Of a DNA stretch of 64,000 bases, positions 10,890 to 45,200 are shown piece after piece. A program made the translations under genes and the position numbers. This DNA comes from Acridotheres tristis (taxonomy: Eukaryota > Chordata > Aves > Passeriformes > Sturnidae): NCBI GenBank assembly GCA_037013685.1, contig CM072909.1, forward strand, positions 372,001-436,000, given 5' to 3'. Under the pieces are notes generated by a model. It had not been told where the DNA came from. It searched no databases and saw nothing but the letters and a program-made list of their open reading frames with translations. The stretch's first letter is position 1; each line of letters begins with the position of its first letter.

Positions 10890-11300
10890 TGCTCCGGACT
10901 GGTTGGGAAAGCGGCGGGAGCGGGCAGACGGGTTGGGTAACTCCTGCCCCAGGGCTGCTGTGACCGGCTCTGCTGGGAGCGAGGAGCGGGAGCCGCTCCG
11001 GAGGGCCAGGACGTGCCGCGGCCCTCGTAGGGCTCTGGGCCACCAGCACCCGGCCGCGGCCCGCGGACTCGCAGATGGAGCCGGGATGAAGCAGGGATGG
11101 AGGAGAGGAGGAAGGGGTGGTGGTGGAGGCAGATCCCAGCCTCAGCGATGCTCCCAAACGATGCTTCCCAAGGTTTTTGGGGCGCAGCGGGCACCCCTCG
11201 CCGTCCGTGGCTGCGCACGGGGAGCGAGACACGCGGGCGAAGGAGCGAGCGCCACGGGCCGCGGGGTGATGGATGCGAGCTGACGGGTGCACAGGGCTGC
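10890..11300. promoter_or_regulatory. CpG-rich block about 2 kb upstream of HK2
   Basis: Dense CpG with GGCCGCGGCCCGCGG-like runs and an ACGTGCC motif near 11009. It may be an upstream promoter or enhancer. The long minus-strand frame through it has skewed composition and no domain. Confidence 0.35.
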
Positions 11301-11383
11301 GCACGTTCACACGCATGTGACAGCACCGGGCACACCGGGGCGGAGCGGCGGCTGCGTGCGGGGACACGCACAGGGGCTGCGGG

Positions 11384-11510
11384 CACGGCCACGGCCACAC
11401 GGACTGAGGGCATGGCCACGGACACACGGGCTGAGGGCATGGCCACGGACACACGGGCTGAGGGCACGGGCAGGGGCCCACACGGACTGAGGGCATGGCC
11501 ACGGACACAC
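11384..11510. repeat. 27-bp tandem repeat (CATGGCCACGGACACACGGGCTGAGGG)
   Basis: Four to five copies of a 27-bp unit, some imperfect. Because 27 is divisible by three, it gives spurious repeated peptides in several frames. Confidence 0.85.
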
Positions 11511-11559
11511 ACGCATGCTGCAGCACACGCGTGCTGCAGCCCCAGAGCACCCCAAATAC

Positions 11560-12640
11560 AGCCCCCCAGTAGACCCCACTGGACACCCTCACTGCATCCT
11601 TAATGCACCCCCGCAGTGCTCCCCAACCCTCCCAATGCATCCTCCAGTACACTTTCAACCTCCAGTATCCTGCAATGCACCTCCAGTGTAACCCCCTGGG
11701 CACCCGTAGCCCCCCTAATGCATCCCCCGTGCACCTCCTCAGTACAAACCAATGCATGACCCCCGGTACATGCCCAGTAGTACACCCAAATTCACCCCCC
11801 GGTGCAACCTCAACCTCCCTAAAGCACCCCTGATGCAATTCCAGTGCACCCCCCTAGCGCATGCCCCAGCCGTGCAGGCCCAATGCAACCCCCGTACAAC
11901 CCTATGCACCCCCAGCCGCTTCAGTGCACCACCAATTCACCCCTCCAGTGCACCCCCAACCCACCCGTGCCCTCCTCGGTGCATTCACAGCCTCCCGGTG
12001 CACCTTCAATACATCCAGTAACCCCCGCTGCATGCCCAGGACTCCTTGTATAACCCAGCCCCTGCAGTCTCCCCCCAGTGCCCCCCCCATGCACCCCCAG
12101 TTCCCTCTTAGTGCCCACCGCATGCACCCCCCGTGTCCCCCCTCAGTGCCCTCCCCGTGTTCCCCCAGTGCCTACCCAAAGCATTTCCAGTGTCCCCCCA
12201 GTATCACCTCAATGTCCCTCCCCAATGACCCCCATGTCCCCCCGGTGCCCACCCAATGCACTCCCCATATTCGCCCCCAGTGTTCCTCCCAATGCTCCCC
12301 CGTGTCCCTCCGTTTTCCCCCCATATCCCCCCCAGTGCCTCTCCTGTCACTCCAGTGCCCACCCAATGTCCTCCCTGTATCCACCTCGGTGTCCTCCCGG
12401 TGTCTCTCAATGCACTCCCAGTGTCCTCCCGGTGCCCACCCAATGCGCTCCCAATGTCCCCTCCGCATCACCCCAATGTCCCTACCCCTTATCCCCTCCG
12501 TGTCCCCTCCGGTGTCCCCCCAGAATGACCCCAATGTCCCCCCCTGCATCCCCCTCGTGTCCCCCCGGTGTCCCCCAATGCACTCCCAGTGTCCCCCCAG
12601 TATCACTCCAGTGTCCCGCGCGATGTCCCCCCGCTGCCCC
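11560..12640. repeat. 1.1-kb C-rich minisatellite directly upstream of the HK2 promoter
   Basis: Diverged units such as CCCCCCAGTG(C/T)CC(A/C)CCCAATGCA run almost without break. The plus strand is C-rich and G-poor, the minus strand G-rich. Frames of up to 300 codons occur through it because stop codons are rare in such DNA; they are not genes. Confidence 0.85.
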
Positions 12641-12707
12641 CGCGCCCCCCAACGTTGGGTGCGGCCCCGCCCCCCCGCGCGCACCGGCACACACCCTCGC
12701 GGCTCGG

Positions 12708-12712
12708 CCAAT
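12708..12712 (+). promoter_or_regulatory. HK2: CCAAT box (NF-Y type) of HK2
   Basis: CCAAT within CGGCCAATGGGGAGCGG, a good NF-Y context, 154 bp upstream of the start codon. Confidence 0.55.
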
Positions 12713-12730
12713 GGGGAGCGGCGGCGTGGC

Positions 12731-12737
12731 TACGTCA
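12731..12737 (+). promoter_or_regulatory. HK2: CRE-like site of HK2
   Basis: TACGTCAC matches seven of eight CRE bases (reverse complement GTGACGTA). It lies 19 bp after the CCAAT box. A cAMP response is documented for mammalian HK2; here it is inferred. Confidence 0.5.
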
Positions 12738-12865
12738 CGGGCGCGGGGGAAGCTCCTCAATGAGCGCGGTTGGCGCGGGGAGCGCGCGGCGCTGCCGGGG
12801 CCGCTCCGCTCCCACCGAACCCAACCGAACCGAGCCGACACGAGCCGAGCTGCTCCGCTCCCGCC

Positions 12866-36326
<23,461 letters not shown>

Positions 36327-38331
36327 AGGGAAGCAGGTTTGCCCAAGAGCTTGGTTTCAGCAAAACAGGACGTTTCCTCACCCAATCCCTCCCTCTCTGC
36401 ACACACTCACACACCCATGCACCCCCTCCCCTCTAAGCAGACTCATAACTTTACTTGTTTTCCAAGGCACCACGGTGGGACTGGAGATGCCGTGGGCTCT
36501 GTACAAAGTGTTGTCGTAGGAGTTTCCTTGCATGCCATAAAACCACCTGTTGAGTAAAGCTCACACTGTCTTTTGGCTTCTCCCTGCATTTCCAGGTGGA
36601 GCTGGAGCTCTCCCATGTGCAGCCTCCATCACACCCCAGCTCTCCTCCCACACTCCGAACCACTGTCCCTCCCCTAACAGCAATAGGGATAACACTTGGA
36701 TAATTAAGACACTGCATTGTCACTTTAACAGTACCTATTTATGTATGTTGGAGTCGTAGCTGTCCGTGCTGTAGAAGCAAACCTCTAAGATTGGGCTAAA
36801 GACCTCCACTAGTCTTTTACCCTGATCAAGGCTGTATTATTTCCATGAAAGTCATGGTAACTCTTAAAGCACAGGGTGCAGAATTCCACCGGCATGGCCG
36901 CGGCTGCACTGGAGGTACCACGTATCTCCCTTGGTGAGCAATACTAGAGAACCTGCTGGAACTAGGCCAGGGGTGCCCCTTGGCCCGCTCTGGCAGAGCA
37001 TGTGCCTGGAAATAATTGGGGACTCAGGGTCTAATCCCATTTCCTGACCTCTCGCCCGCACCCTGAGTAGCCTGTAGGAACATGGCGTGTATGTAGGGTT
37101 GTGTTTCACCCCTGGACACCACTACCCCTTCCCTGGTGCATGTGTGGGCACGAGGAGCCGCTGCCACGGGTCGGTGTCTCCCCTGCCAAGCCTCAAACTC
37201 GTGGCCGTGTGTCTACCCTTGGCGTGGAGAGTCTGGTTTGCTTTGTGTCTGTGAAATAGTTCTGTGGCTGCAGCCTTTAGGTGGTACCTGGATTTATACA
37301 CTGTATATTTATGTTTTAAGAGATCTGATGTCTTTTTATGTACATAGTCTCGGGGGGGTTGTATCACTTAGTTTTAACATCACCTTTTCATGTTGTTGAA
37401 GAACAGTACAGAGTAATTATTTTTTTTTCTTCTGTTGTGTAATTTTTTTTAATTTAAAATTTTCTTGGGGTAGACTGGAGAAGGAGACCCAAATACCTGA
37501 GGAATGTTGTACAAGAGGTTTGGGCATTCTGACCTTATCTCTAGGACAAAAGGGAAAGCAGAAAGCCAGGGAAGCAGTGTGCAGGATTGGCGGGGACCTG
37601 TGGTGATGCTGTCAGGTTCAGGCTGGGTTTAACATTAGGAGAGGTTTTATTTTGTCCCCTGCCCTCCCCAGCCATGCTCTGGAAGGTCACATCCATGGGT
37701 GGATGACATAACCCAGGGCCCTGCAGGGCTCTCGACCTCACGTCACCATCGTGGTTGAGCGCTGGCAGCAGCCAAGCCGAGCTCAGGTCTCGGTGACAGC
37801 AGCTGGTGCCACTCCGTCCCCATGTGGCATCCTCAGAGCTGCCTGGCAGCGGTCCCAGGGACCCCCGTGCCCACAGCAGCACTTGTGTGCCATGGCCAAA
37901 CGCAGGAATCCATTTTTGCCAACAGGAAACTCTAGATGAACTAAAAGCTGCAGGTCTCTGCCTCAGTGAGCAAAGGCAGACGGGGGGAGGAGGGTTTCTG
38001 TAAATATTTAGCAGAAGTTAATGAAATTTCAGTGATGTACAAAAGAAAATAATAACTAATAATCCCCACAAACAGCCCTTCAGATTGGAGGATAGATTTT
38101 TTTGTCTATTTTTATGTATATTTTTATACTGCTTGGGGTAACCTCATTACCAAAAGTCTCTCTTCTGTGTTGGGGGTCAATTTCAGTAGCACAATTTTAA
38201 AGCAAAAATTACTCTTTTGGGCATTTTAAATGCTTATTTTTTTATAAGCTTCAAGACAATTATAACACATAAAATCTATGTATAGAAATGATGTAAGAAA
38301 CCAAGTGTAGTGGAAGTTTTAGAAGCTGTCA

Positions 38332-38337
38332 AATAAA
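38332..38337 (+). promoter_or_regulatory. HK2: Alternative HK2 poly(A) signal AATAAA
   Basis: AATAAA in GCTGTCAAATAAATCTTTG about 2 kb after the stop codon. Likely a proximal polyadenylation site. Confidence 0.5.
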
Positions 38338-40249
38338 TCTTTGAAGGATGATACAGAAGATCTCTAATCTGGTACCAAGCAGTTTTGTGTGATTTTTTTC
38401 CTCAGAAAATCAGCATTTTGCCTACTGAAAAATCAAAACAGAAATCTTTTTAGCTGCTGCACTGTGCAGAGTTGCATTAGTGGCTGCTTTTACTCTTAGC
38501 CAGCTGTACCCCTTCTGAAATCCATAGTGTTTTCATCAGTTAGTGAGTGAAATTTTATACAACAGTAGTTTTGGGGGCAGAATGGGAAGATTAGGGACCT
38601 GAGCAGCCCTGCTTTTGATTCAGGCTGTATTGGAGCAGGGGACTGACAGGGTGAGAGGGAAACTGGGGAGCTGAGGTCCCTGGCCTGGAGCAGGGTCACC
38701 ACAGTCCCCTCACCTGTCTGGGTGAGGAAGGATCACTCTGAGCTTGCAGGGTGGTGGTGAATTTTTGGCTGGACTTGGTCACAGGGATACCCACCTGGGT
38801 ATCCAAGGCTCCCATAATGCTGGAAAGCTTAAGCTTAGGCTCAGAATCAAGCAGGGTCTGGAATGCTCCCAGTTAAAAGCAGTACTTGAAGTGTTACAAG
38901 ACACCTGTGTTACCTGTGGGTGCAGATCCGCCCTCCCCGAGGCTGCAGGGAGGGTTTGGGGAACACCTGGAGCGGTTTGTGCTCCTGGGGGTCCCCAGGG
39001 GCATAAGCACTGCAGGTGTTGGATGTACAGTCTGACTCTGAGGGCTGGGACTAGAACCTCACGCCAAAACGTTGCCATGGGATGTTCTGTGAAGGTGTTT
39101 AAAATGAAGAAGGGAAGATTAAATCCTAATTATTGATATGAAGGGAAGATCAAATGATTATCTGTAGGGACAGAGAGAGACAGAGACTGCTCAGCCTGAT
39201 TTGCCCAGTCTGCATCTTCCCTGCAGCAAGCGCTGCTCCGTGGATTTAGGATGATTTTGTTTTGCTTGGTTGTTCCCATCTGGATGCATTTTCTTTGCGC
39301 TCTCGGGGTGCTGAAATGTTCTCTGGCCACGCAGGCAGCAGGGAACAAGAGTCTCTGCCCTTCCCTCCCTGGAAAATCTCTCCTCACTGGTACTTTGGAC
39401 AGGATTTAATTGGGTTTTGAATATATATGTAGATACATATAAACACAATCAGCAAATTACTGAGCCTTTCAAGGAGAATTTGCCTCTTCCCTTCCTGGAG
39501 TCCAAGGCTGGGAGGGAGAAGCTCCTGCTGAGTGGCCTAAGGGCTATCAGTGGGGCACAGATCTCTGGCCTGGCAGCAGCTCGGGTGCAGTTTGACCCGA
39601 GATAACTCGAGATAACTCGGTGCCTGCTCTCCCTTATCAGGCAATCCAAACCCATCTGGCTGTCAGAGAGATAAGGGGGTGAAAGGTCCAAGTGCATGGG
39701 AGGGGAGAGGTGTAAAATGGTGGTAAAACGCACCCTGCAGGGGTTGTGGGGTCCAAGGTAACAACAAAATAACCTGGAATGTGGGAAGCTCTTGCCCCAG
39801 TCCCCACCCCACCCCTCCAGATAAGGAAAATGCCTGCTTTGGGCAGATCATTCACTTCTCTGGTGGAAAAATGGACACTGAAGGCAAAAAGAGGCAATTC
39901 CTGTTCTAAAGGTAATTTGGAGAGAGGAAAATTCTTCCTCTTGTGACACCCCTGACCAGTCTGAAATCTTCCTGGCCTGAAGCAAAGACAATGCATCTTG
40001 ATGTGGGCGCTGGCTCCGTGCAGGCAGGGGAGTCATAAAGCCAAAGACTGTGCGGCTGCTGGCAGAAACGAGTGCTGTAGATTCACCTGATGTTGTTCTT
40101 TCGTGTTTACAATATTTATTTTTAGCAATTGACTGCAATGATATTATATATAGGCTTCCTTATTTTTGTACTTTTCATACCGTTTTCCTGAGTGTGGTGT
40201 TGTACTGCTCAGTTCCCCTCGGCCACCGCTGCTGCTCCTAGTCAGTGAC

Positions 40250-40255
40250 AATAAA
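40250..40255 (+). promoter_or_regulatory. HK2: Distal HK2 poly(A) signal AATAAA
   Basis: AATAAA followed within 50 bp by a GT-rich element (GGGGTCAGTGTCGTGTGTTT), the classic layout of a strong cleavage site. Confidence 0.65.
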
Positions 40256-40275
40256 CGAGAGAAAAACAACCACCA

Positions 40276-40954
40276 CTCATTTTTGGGGTCAGTGTCGTGT
40301 GTTTTGGCCTCTGTGTTCCCCTCTCCTCCTCAGCAATCCCTGAGGAAGGGCACCTGTGCCCACCCCATCCCCAAATCCCTGATCCTAGCCCCTGGGAAGG
40401 GGGTTGTTCCCTTGCACTGCGTGCCCCCACAGCCCTGAGGGCACAGGGAGACCCAGGACACACAGGGATCAAGGGAAGGGGTTGTTGCATGGAAAAAAAA
40501 TACCAAGATGAGTTTCCTGCTACACATCCCACATCCTGGTGACACTGTGTGGGTCCCAGCAGGGGGGGAGAGCCCTGGGATCCAGAGGGCAGAGTGGGAT
40601 CAGGCCTTGGCAGGGATGCAAAGCCCTGCACAGCTCAATCCACCCTCAGCTCAGATTCTGATGTGCTGCAAAAAACCACCTGGATTTGAGGTACCTGTTC
40701 CCTCTGCCATTAGCCAGCAGCTCGTTGCTCTCCTCGGAATTAATTTTAAGGAGTGTGTACTTCTAATTAAAACCAGAGTAAAGTATCTAAATACAATTAA
40801 TTCAATAAATAAATTCATTGCCGCAGCAGCTGAACACCTGAAAATGCTTCTGCTCTCTGCTGCCAAAGCTGTGACACAAGATTCACACTGAGGTGCTGAA
40901 TCCACAGGGTGAATCCAACACAAAAAGCTATTCCCAGCAGGAAAGGACAGACAT
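40276..40954. other. Gap between convergent HK2 and GMCL1
   Basis: About 0.7 kb with no gene. A further plus-strand AATAAA at 40804-40809 could serve as a read-through site. Confidence 0.55.
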
Positions 40955-42132
40955 GGGCAAGTATTCCACTTGAAATCATTTATTGACACATTGCCCGACA
41001 CATTTTTACCCTTGTTATAAGTACAAATGGTTTTATATTTTTCTGACATTAAAAAATAGGCTGACGAGGCAAAATTCCCAGTTTGAATCAAAAAATCCTG
41101 CTGTTAAGAATTCAAAATTGTAAGAGACAAACATAAAACCCAACAAAGACTGAACAGAGTGTACCATGACACGACTCATCTGTCAAACCAAGTGGAGAGG
41201 AATCTCTTGTTCCCAGCTCTGCCTTTGGATCCTGTGACCTTGCTGAACTGATGTGAAGTTGGGGTTACATATGCAACTCGAAAGGCACTCAAAAGTCACA
41301 AGTTCCTGAGCTAACATGGGACGTATTCCCAAGGTAACAGCTAAAACAAGCCACAGATAATGTTTAAAAACTGGTATTTGGTTTCTGTGAGTACAGTCAG
41401 CACTCAGCAGAACTCCAGCTGAGAGCTTCTGCTGACAGGACTCAAGTGATGGTGAGGACATTGGAGTATTTGCTGTACATGGAAAAAACCCTCATTTATG
41501 AACAACCTTATTAGTAAATTAACCTGCTAAAAGACAGAGAATTATTGGCTGCAGTGTTAGAACAAGACCAAGAATGAAATGTGTATGTGTGAGCTGCAAA
41601 AAAGGGTTAAACCTAGCAGGTGGGAAAGGCTGTGCAGATAAATAACCAAAGTTGAGGGGCCACATTTACAGGGATTACTTGGCCCTAATGGAAAAGGACC
41701 AGGAAAAAAAGCAAAATATGGATCTGGTATTTACGTATCAGTTATTTAAAAACTCAACAGATAATACAACCAAAACCTACACTAACAAAACCCACACAAC
41801 CTACAATGTGTGCTCAGAGTCCAACAGGTAATTTCCTAAGTTGTGATCCACACAAATGCCCTATTTCCAATTTGGCTCAGTTTTCACCCAGAAAAGCCCA
41901 AGTATAACACTTGTCAAAAACGGAATGGCTACTGCCTGACGACACAGAACAAAAATAAAATAAAAAAATTAAAAAGGCCTAACTGATTTTGGCCTACCTA
42001 ATGTCTGATCTTTTCAGAGCTGCATAGGAGAGCACTAAGGCCAAGGCTGTTGCTACAGGTAAGGCCTGCCTGTCCGAGCTTTGGAGCAGCATCCAGGGTG
42101 GGAGAGGGGCTGCCACAGGCCCCAGGGAGGTC
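40955..42132 (-). other. GMCL1: GMCL1 3' UTR (end inferred)
   Basis: A/T-rich on the coding strand without open frames, running from the stop to the AATAAA at 40979. Confidence 0.6.
40979..40984 (-). promoter_or_regulatory. GMCL1: GMCL1 poly(A) signal AATAAA
   Basis: TTTATT on the plus strand reads AATAAA on the minus strand, in TGTCAATAAATGATTTC, about 1.15 kb past the GMCL1 stop. Confidence 0.6.
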
Positions 42133-42261
42133 TCAGGCTTCCAAATTATCCAGCTGGGCCTCGCTGTCTGCCCTCTTCTCTGGCGATGTGTACAGGAAGT
42201 TGCAGCAGATGTAGAGGGGGAACGTCAGGAGCCTGCTGTCCAAATTCATCACGATCTGCTC
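42133..42261 (-). CDS. GMCL1: GMCL1 exon 14, coding part
   Basis: Residues 458-499 and TGA: EQIVMNLDSRLLTFPLYICC … then a diverged tail ending DNLEA. The tail after SPEK is shorter than, and unlike, human. Confidence 0.96.
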   Translation of the reverse strand, partial: EQIVMNLDSRLLTFPLYICCNFLYTSPEKRADSEAQLDNLEA

Positions 42262-45200
42262 CTGGAGCACACACAGGACATTTGCATGGTGAGGGGGGAC
42301 CAGAAAGCACAGCACTGACACAACATTCATTCTGCACATCTTAATGACTATAGATTAAAATCAGAATATAAAAAATTAAGCAAAGACAGTTCACCTTCAC
42401 CTAAAGTTTATAATAACACTGACACATTCTCAGCCTGCCCACTGCTCCCACCAGAGCTCCCAGCCCTCTGCAGCACAGGGAACAGCCACAGGAAATGCTA
42501 GAACAAACCTCCCCTCCAACATGCTGAGGAGAAAGGGAGAGTTTTTAGTTTCGGGAGATTTCACCAACCAGGCATTCCACAACAGTTTATACTTGAAAGC
42601 AAATTTCAAGTTTGTGGGTAGGAATTTTTTGGTTCCACTCTAGGAACTGGTTTTGGGGCAGCAAAATTGAAACTTCAACCTCGTGAGGATGCAAAACAAT
42701 TAAAACTTCAAAATTGAAATGCCACCCTCCAGTGAGGATGGCACTGACAAGGAAAGGTTTTCTGTGTTCTCACTAGCTTTGTATCACTGCTGGCTGGGAT
42801 TGAGAAACTTGATTAACAAGTCCCACACATGCCTCACTAAATCCTGCTGTCAGCAATGGGTGGAAAAGGGCACTTGCTCTAAGAAAACTCCACTCCTCTC
42901 TGGGGTTTTCATCAATTTATTTAATAGAGTAATAAATCCAACCCTTAAACAATAAGTAGACATTCTTTTAACTCCTCAGCTTATGAGAATCTTCAAATTC
43001 CAAATCTGCCTCTAAATGAGGAGTCTGAAGGACAGATTATGCAGAGGGGTGATGCCAGCAGTGCTGGAAGGCTGAGAGAACAGCTGAATATGACACTGGC
43101 AGCAGACAGCAGCACCACAGGCATTAATTTCACTAACATGGGAACTAATTTTGTATTATCAACACTAATGAAACCCACACTGCCCTACTCTAGATCTACT
43201 TCACAAATTAGCTTAATTATCCACTACCTCTAAGAGGAATGCCTGAGATTCCATATAAGCAATGACAACAAGAACAGCAACTCCCTTTCAAAAGCACTTG
43301 TGACTTCTCAGCATTTTTTTCATGCCTTGAACTCCACCATTCAAGTTCAACAGCTCAAAAGCCCACAGACACACCTGGTCCTTCTCCAGGGTCAGGATCT
43401 GATAGCCTGTTGTCCTGCTGCAAATCATCTTCCCACTGCAATCGAATGAGGCTAGGCGTAACCTGGGGGCACAACAGTGAAATCACTTCGGTCTCCCGTA
43501 TTTTTTCAGCACAAGGAGCTTCTCCCCACAAGACAGGGTAACATTTTTTAATGTCACCGACTCGGTGGCAGCAAAACCTAATGCCAGCAGGGCTGGCAGC
43601 ACTGAGGGAGCCCCCAGGCCGGCACCTGAAGGCGATGCTGCGGCGTGGCTGCAGGCTGACGGAGCCGCTGCACGGCTGGTTCAGTGTGTTGCGCTTGAAG
43701 ATGATGTAGCGGTTGGTGTAGGTCACCAGCAGGTCCAGGCCAAAGTTGAAGCCAGTCCAGCGCCAGCAGTACTGCAGGACAGAGGGGACACAGCCTCAGG
43801 ATGGGCTCTGAGGGGTCAGTCCTGGCAATGGGGTTCTGGGCTATGCTGGGCGGGGAATCAGGGATCCCTGCCAGCACCTGTCTCGAACAGAGAACCCAGT
43901 GGGGACAACCTGGACACTGCAGGGGACTGCATGAGAGCATCTGAGTGCCAGCTGCCTCCCAGAGACAGGAACACATGCCACACCAGTGGGTGTCAAATAC
44001 TCAGCATTGGGTAATGGGGCTGATCTGTGAGCCCCAGCCATGCCGAAAGCACTCCTCGGGGTCAACAGCCTCGCGTTGTGATTTCAATGGGAAAAATTAA
44101 TGTTCTCTGTTTATTTCACAAGACCTGTTACCTAAAGACACAGAGGGGCCCTCACTCTGAATGTTACACATTTTATCATAGAGAACTTCCTTTTCCAGAT
44201 AAAAAGAAGACACCAGTGATCAGAGCTGTATTTAACTGCCTGGATAACAGTTTTCCCAGTCTCATAGCACAAGAGCACAATGAAACAGCAGTTCCTCGGT
44301 CCTTGCAGAGACAATTGCTTCCAAACCTCTGCGGAGTAAAAAAGTGGTATTTTTCTCCATGACATCTTTTGGATGCAGTTTGCCAACGAGCACCTACATG
44401 GTTTGCAAATGCCTGACTTATCTCAGCCATGTCAGCTCTGCAGTTTGCCACGTGCCACACTTACATCACCATCCTTGGCCAGTTTGCGACCACACCTCAT
44501 GCTGTTTCCTTCCAGTTCCTCTTTATTGATTTCTTGAGGCCTGAAAAAAAAACAAAACAGCATCTTTAAGGACACTTCAACAGCTTTGTATGATACCTTA
44601 ACTTGGGGGAAGATGAACGGACTGGAGTGAATTTGTCCGAGCACACAATGATGGAATACCCTGAGCTGGAAGAGACCCACAACTGACTCTTCTTTGAGCA
44701 GAGGCGTGACTAGATGAGCTCCCGGAGCCTCTTCTATCCCAAATTGTCCCATAAACATCCACCTACGCTACAAAACTGCAATACAAACCAGGTTGTGACA
44801 CCTCAGTTAGGCAGGACTTCTTCTACAAAAGAACTTTTCCAGGTAACAAAGTAATAGCTGTTACAATGAAAAATCCAAGTGTTTTTTAAACTCAGCAGGC
44901 TGACTTCTTAGGCACAACCAGAGACAAGTGCTGGGGCACAGCTGCAGGGCTCTGCACTACAGCAGTGCTATGAAGCAGCAGCCACGAGACACTGGGAGAG
45001 GTTTCTCAAGGAGTTGGTTATGCAACTCAGCTAAAAAAAAACCACTTCCTCTCAGTGCTCATGAAGTGACAGAGCCTCTCAGAGCTCCTGAGATGCAAGA
45101 GCCCTCGGCTGTGTCATCCCACACCAACATCAGCTCCTTTCACCCAACAGTTCCCCTGCGTCCAACACGTAGAACAGCCTCACAGAGCCAGCACAAGTGA

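Larger units (their letters stand above)
12640..12865 (+). promoter_or_regulatory. HK2: HK2 CpG-island promoter and 5' UTR
   Basis: The region has no TATA box. In order it carries a GC box (CCCCGCCCCCC at 12665-12675), a CCAAT box (12708-12712), a CRE-like TACGTCA (12731-12737), and GC-rich sequence up to the start codon. Known biology: the mammalian HK2 proximal promoter also combines CCAAT (NF-Y), CRE and Sp1 sites. The start site is not fixed by sequence; it probably lies between about 12750 and 12850. Confidence 0.7.
36327..40275 (+). other. HK2: HK2 3' UTR (end inferred)
   Basis: No other gene lies between the HK2 stop and the strong poly(A) site near 40270. It contains AU-rich ATTTA stretches (for example 36735, 37305, 40110) typical of regulated UTRs. 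An earlier AATAAA at 38332 could give a shorter mRNA. By eye I saw no TCATCTC seed match for miR-143, a known HK2 regulator in mammals. Confidence 0.65.

Noticed and set aside
10669..11838. 389-codon minus-strand open frame upstream of HK2
   Set aside because: It runs through the 27-bp array and CpG-rich DNA. It encodes Pro/Cys/Arg-rich low-complexity sequence with no domain, and overlapping long frames exist on the other strand.
11861..12763. 300-codon plus-strand frame of Pro/Ser/Cys-rich peptide
   Set aside because: It is the C-rich minisatellite read as codons (CCC, CCA, TGC). All three frames are open for long stretches.
36327..40275. miR-143 seed site (TCATCTC) in the HK2 3' UTR
   Set aside because: Searched by eye because mammalian HK2 is a miR-143 target; none seen. 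A computed search would settle it.
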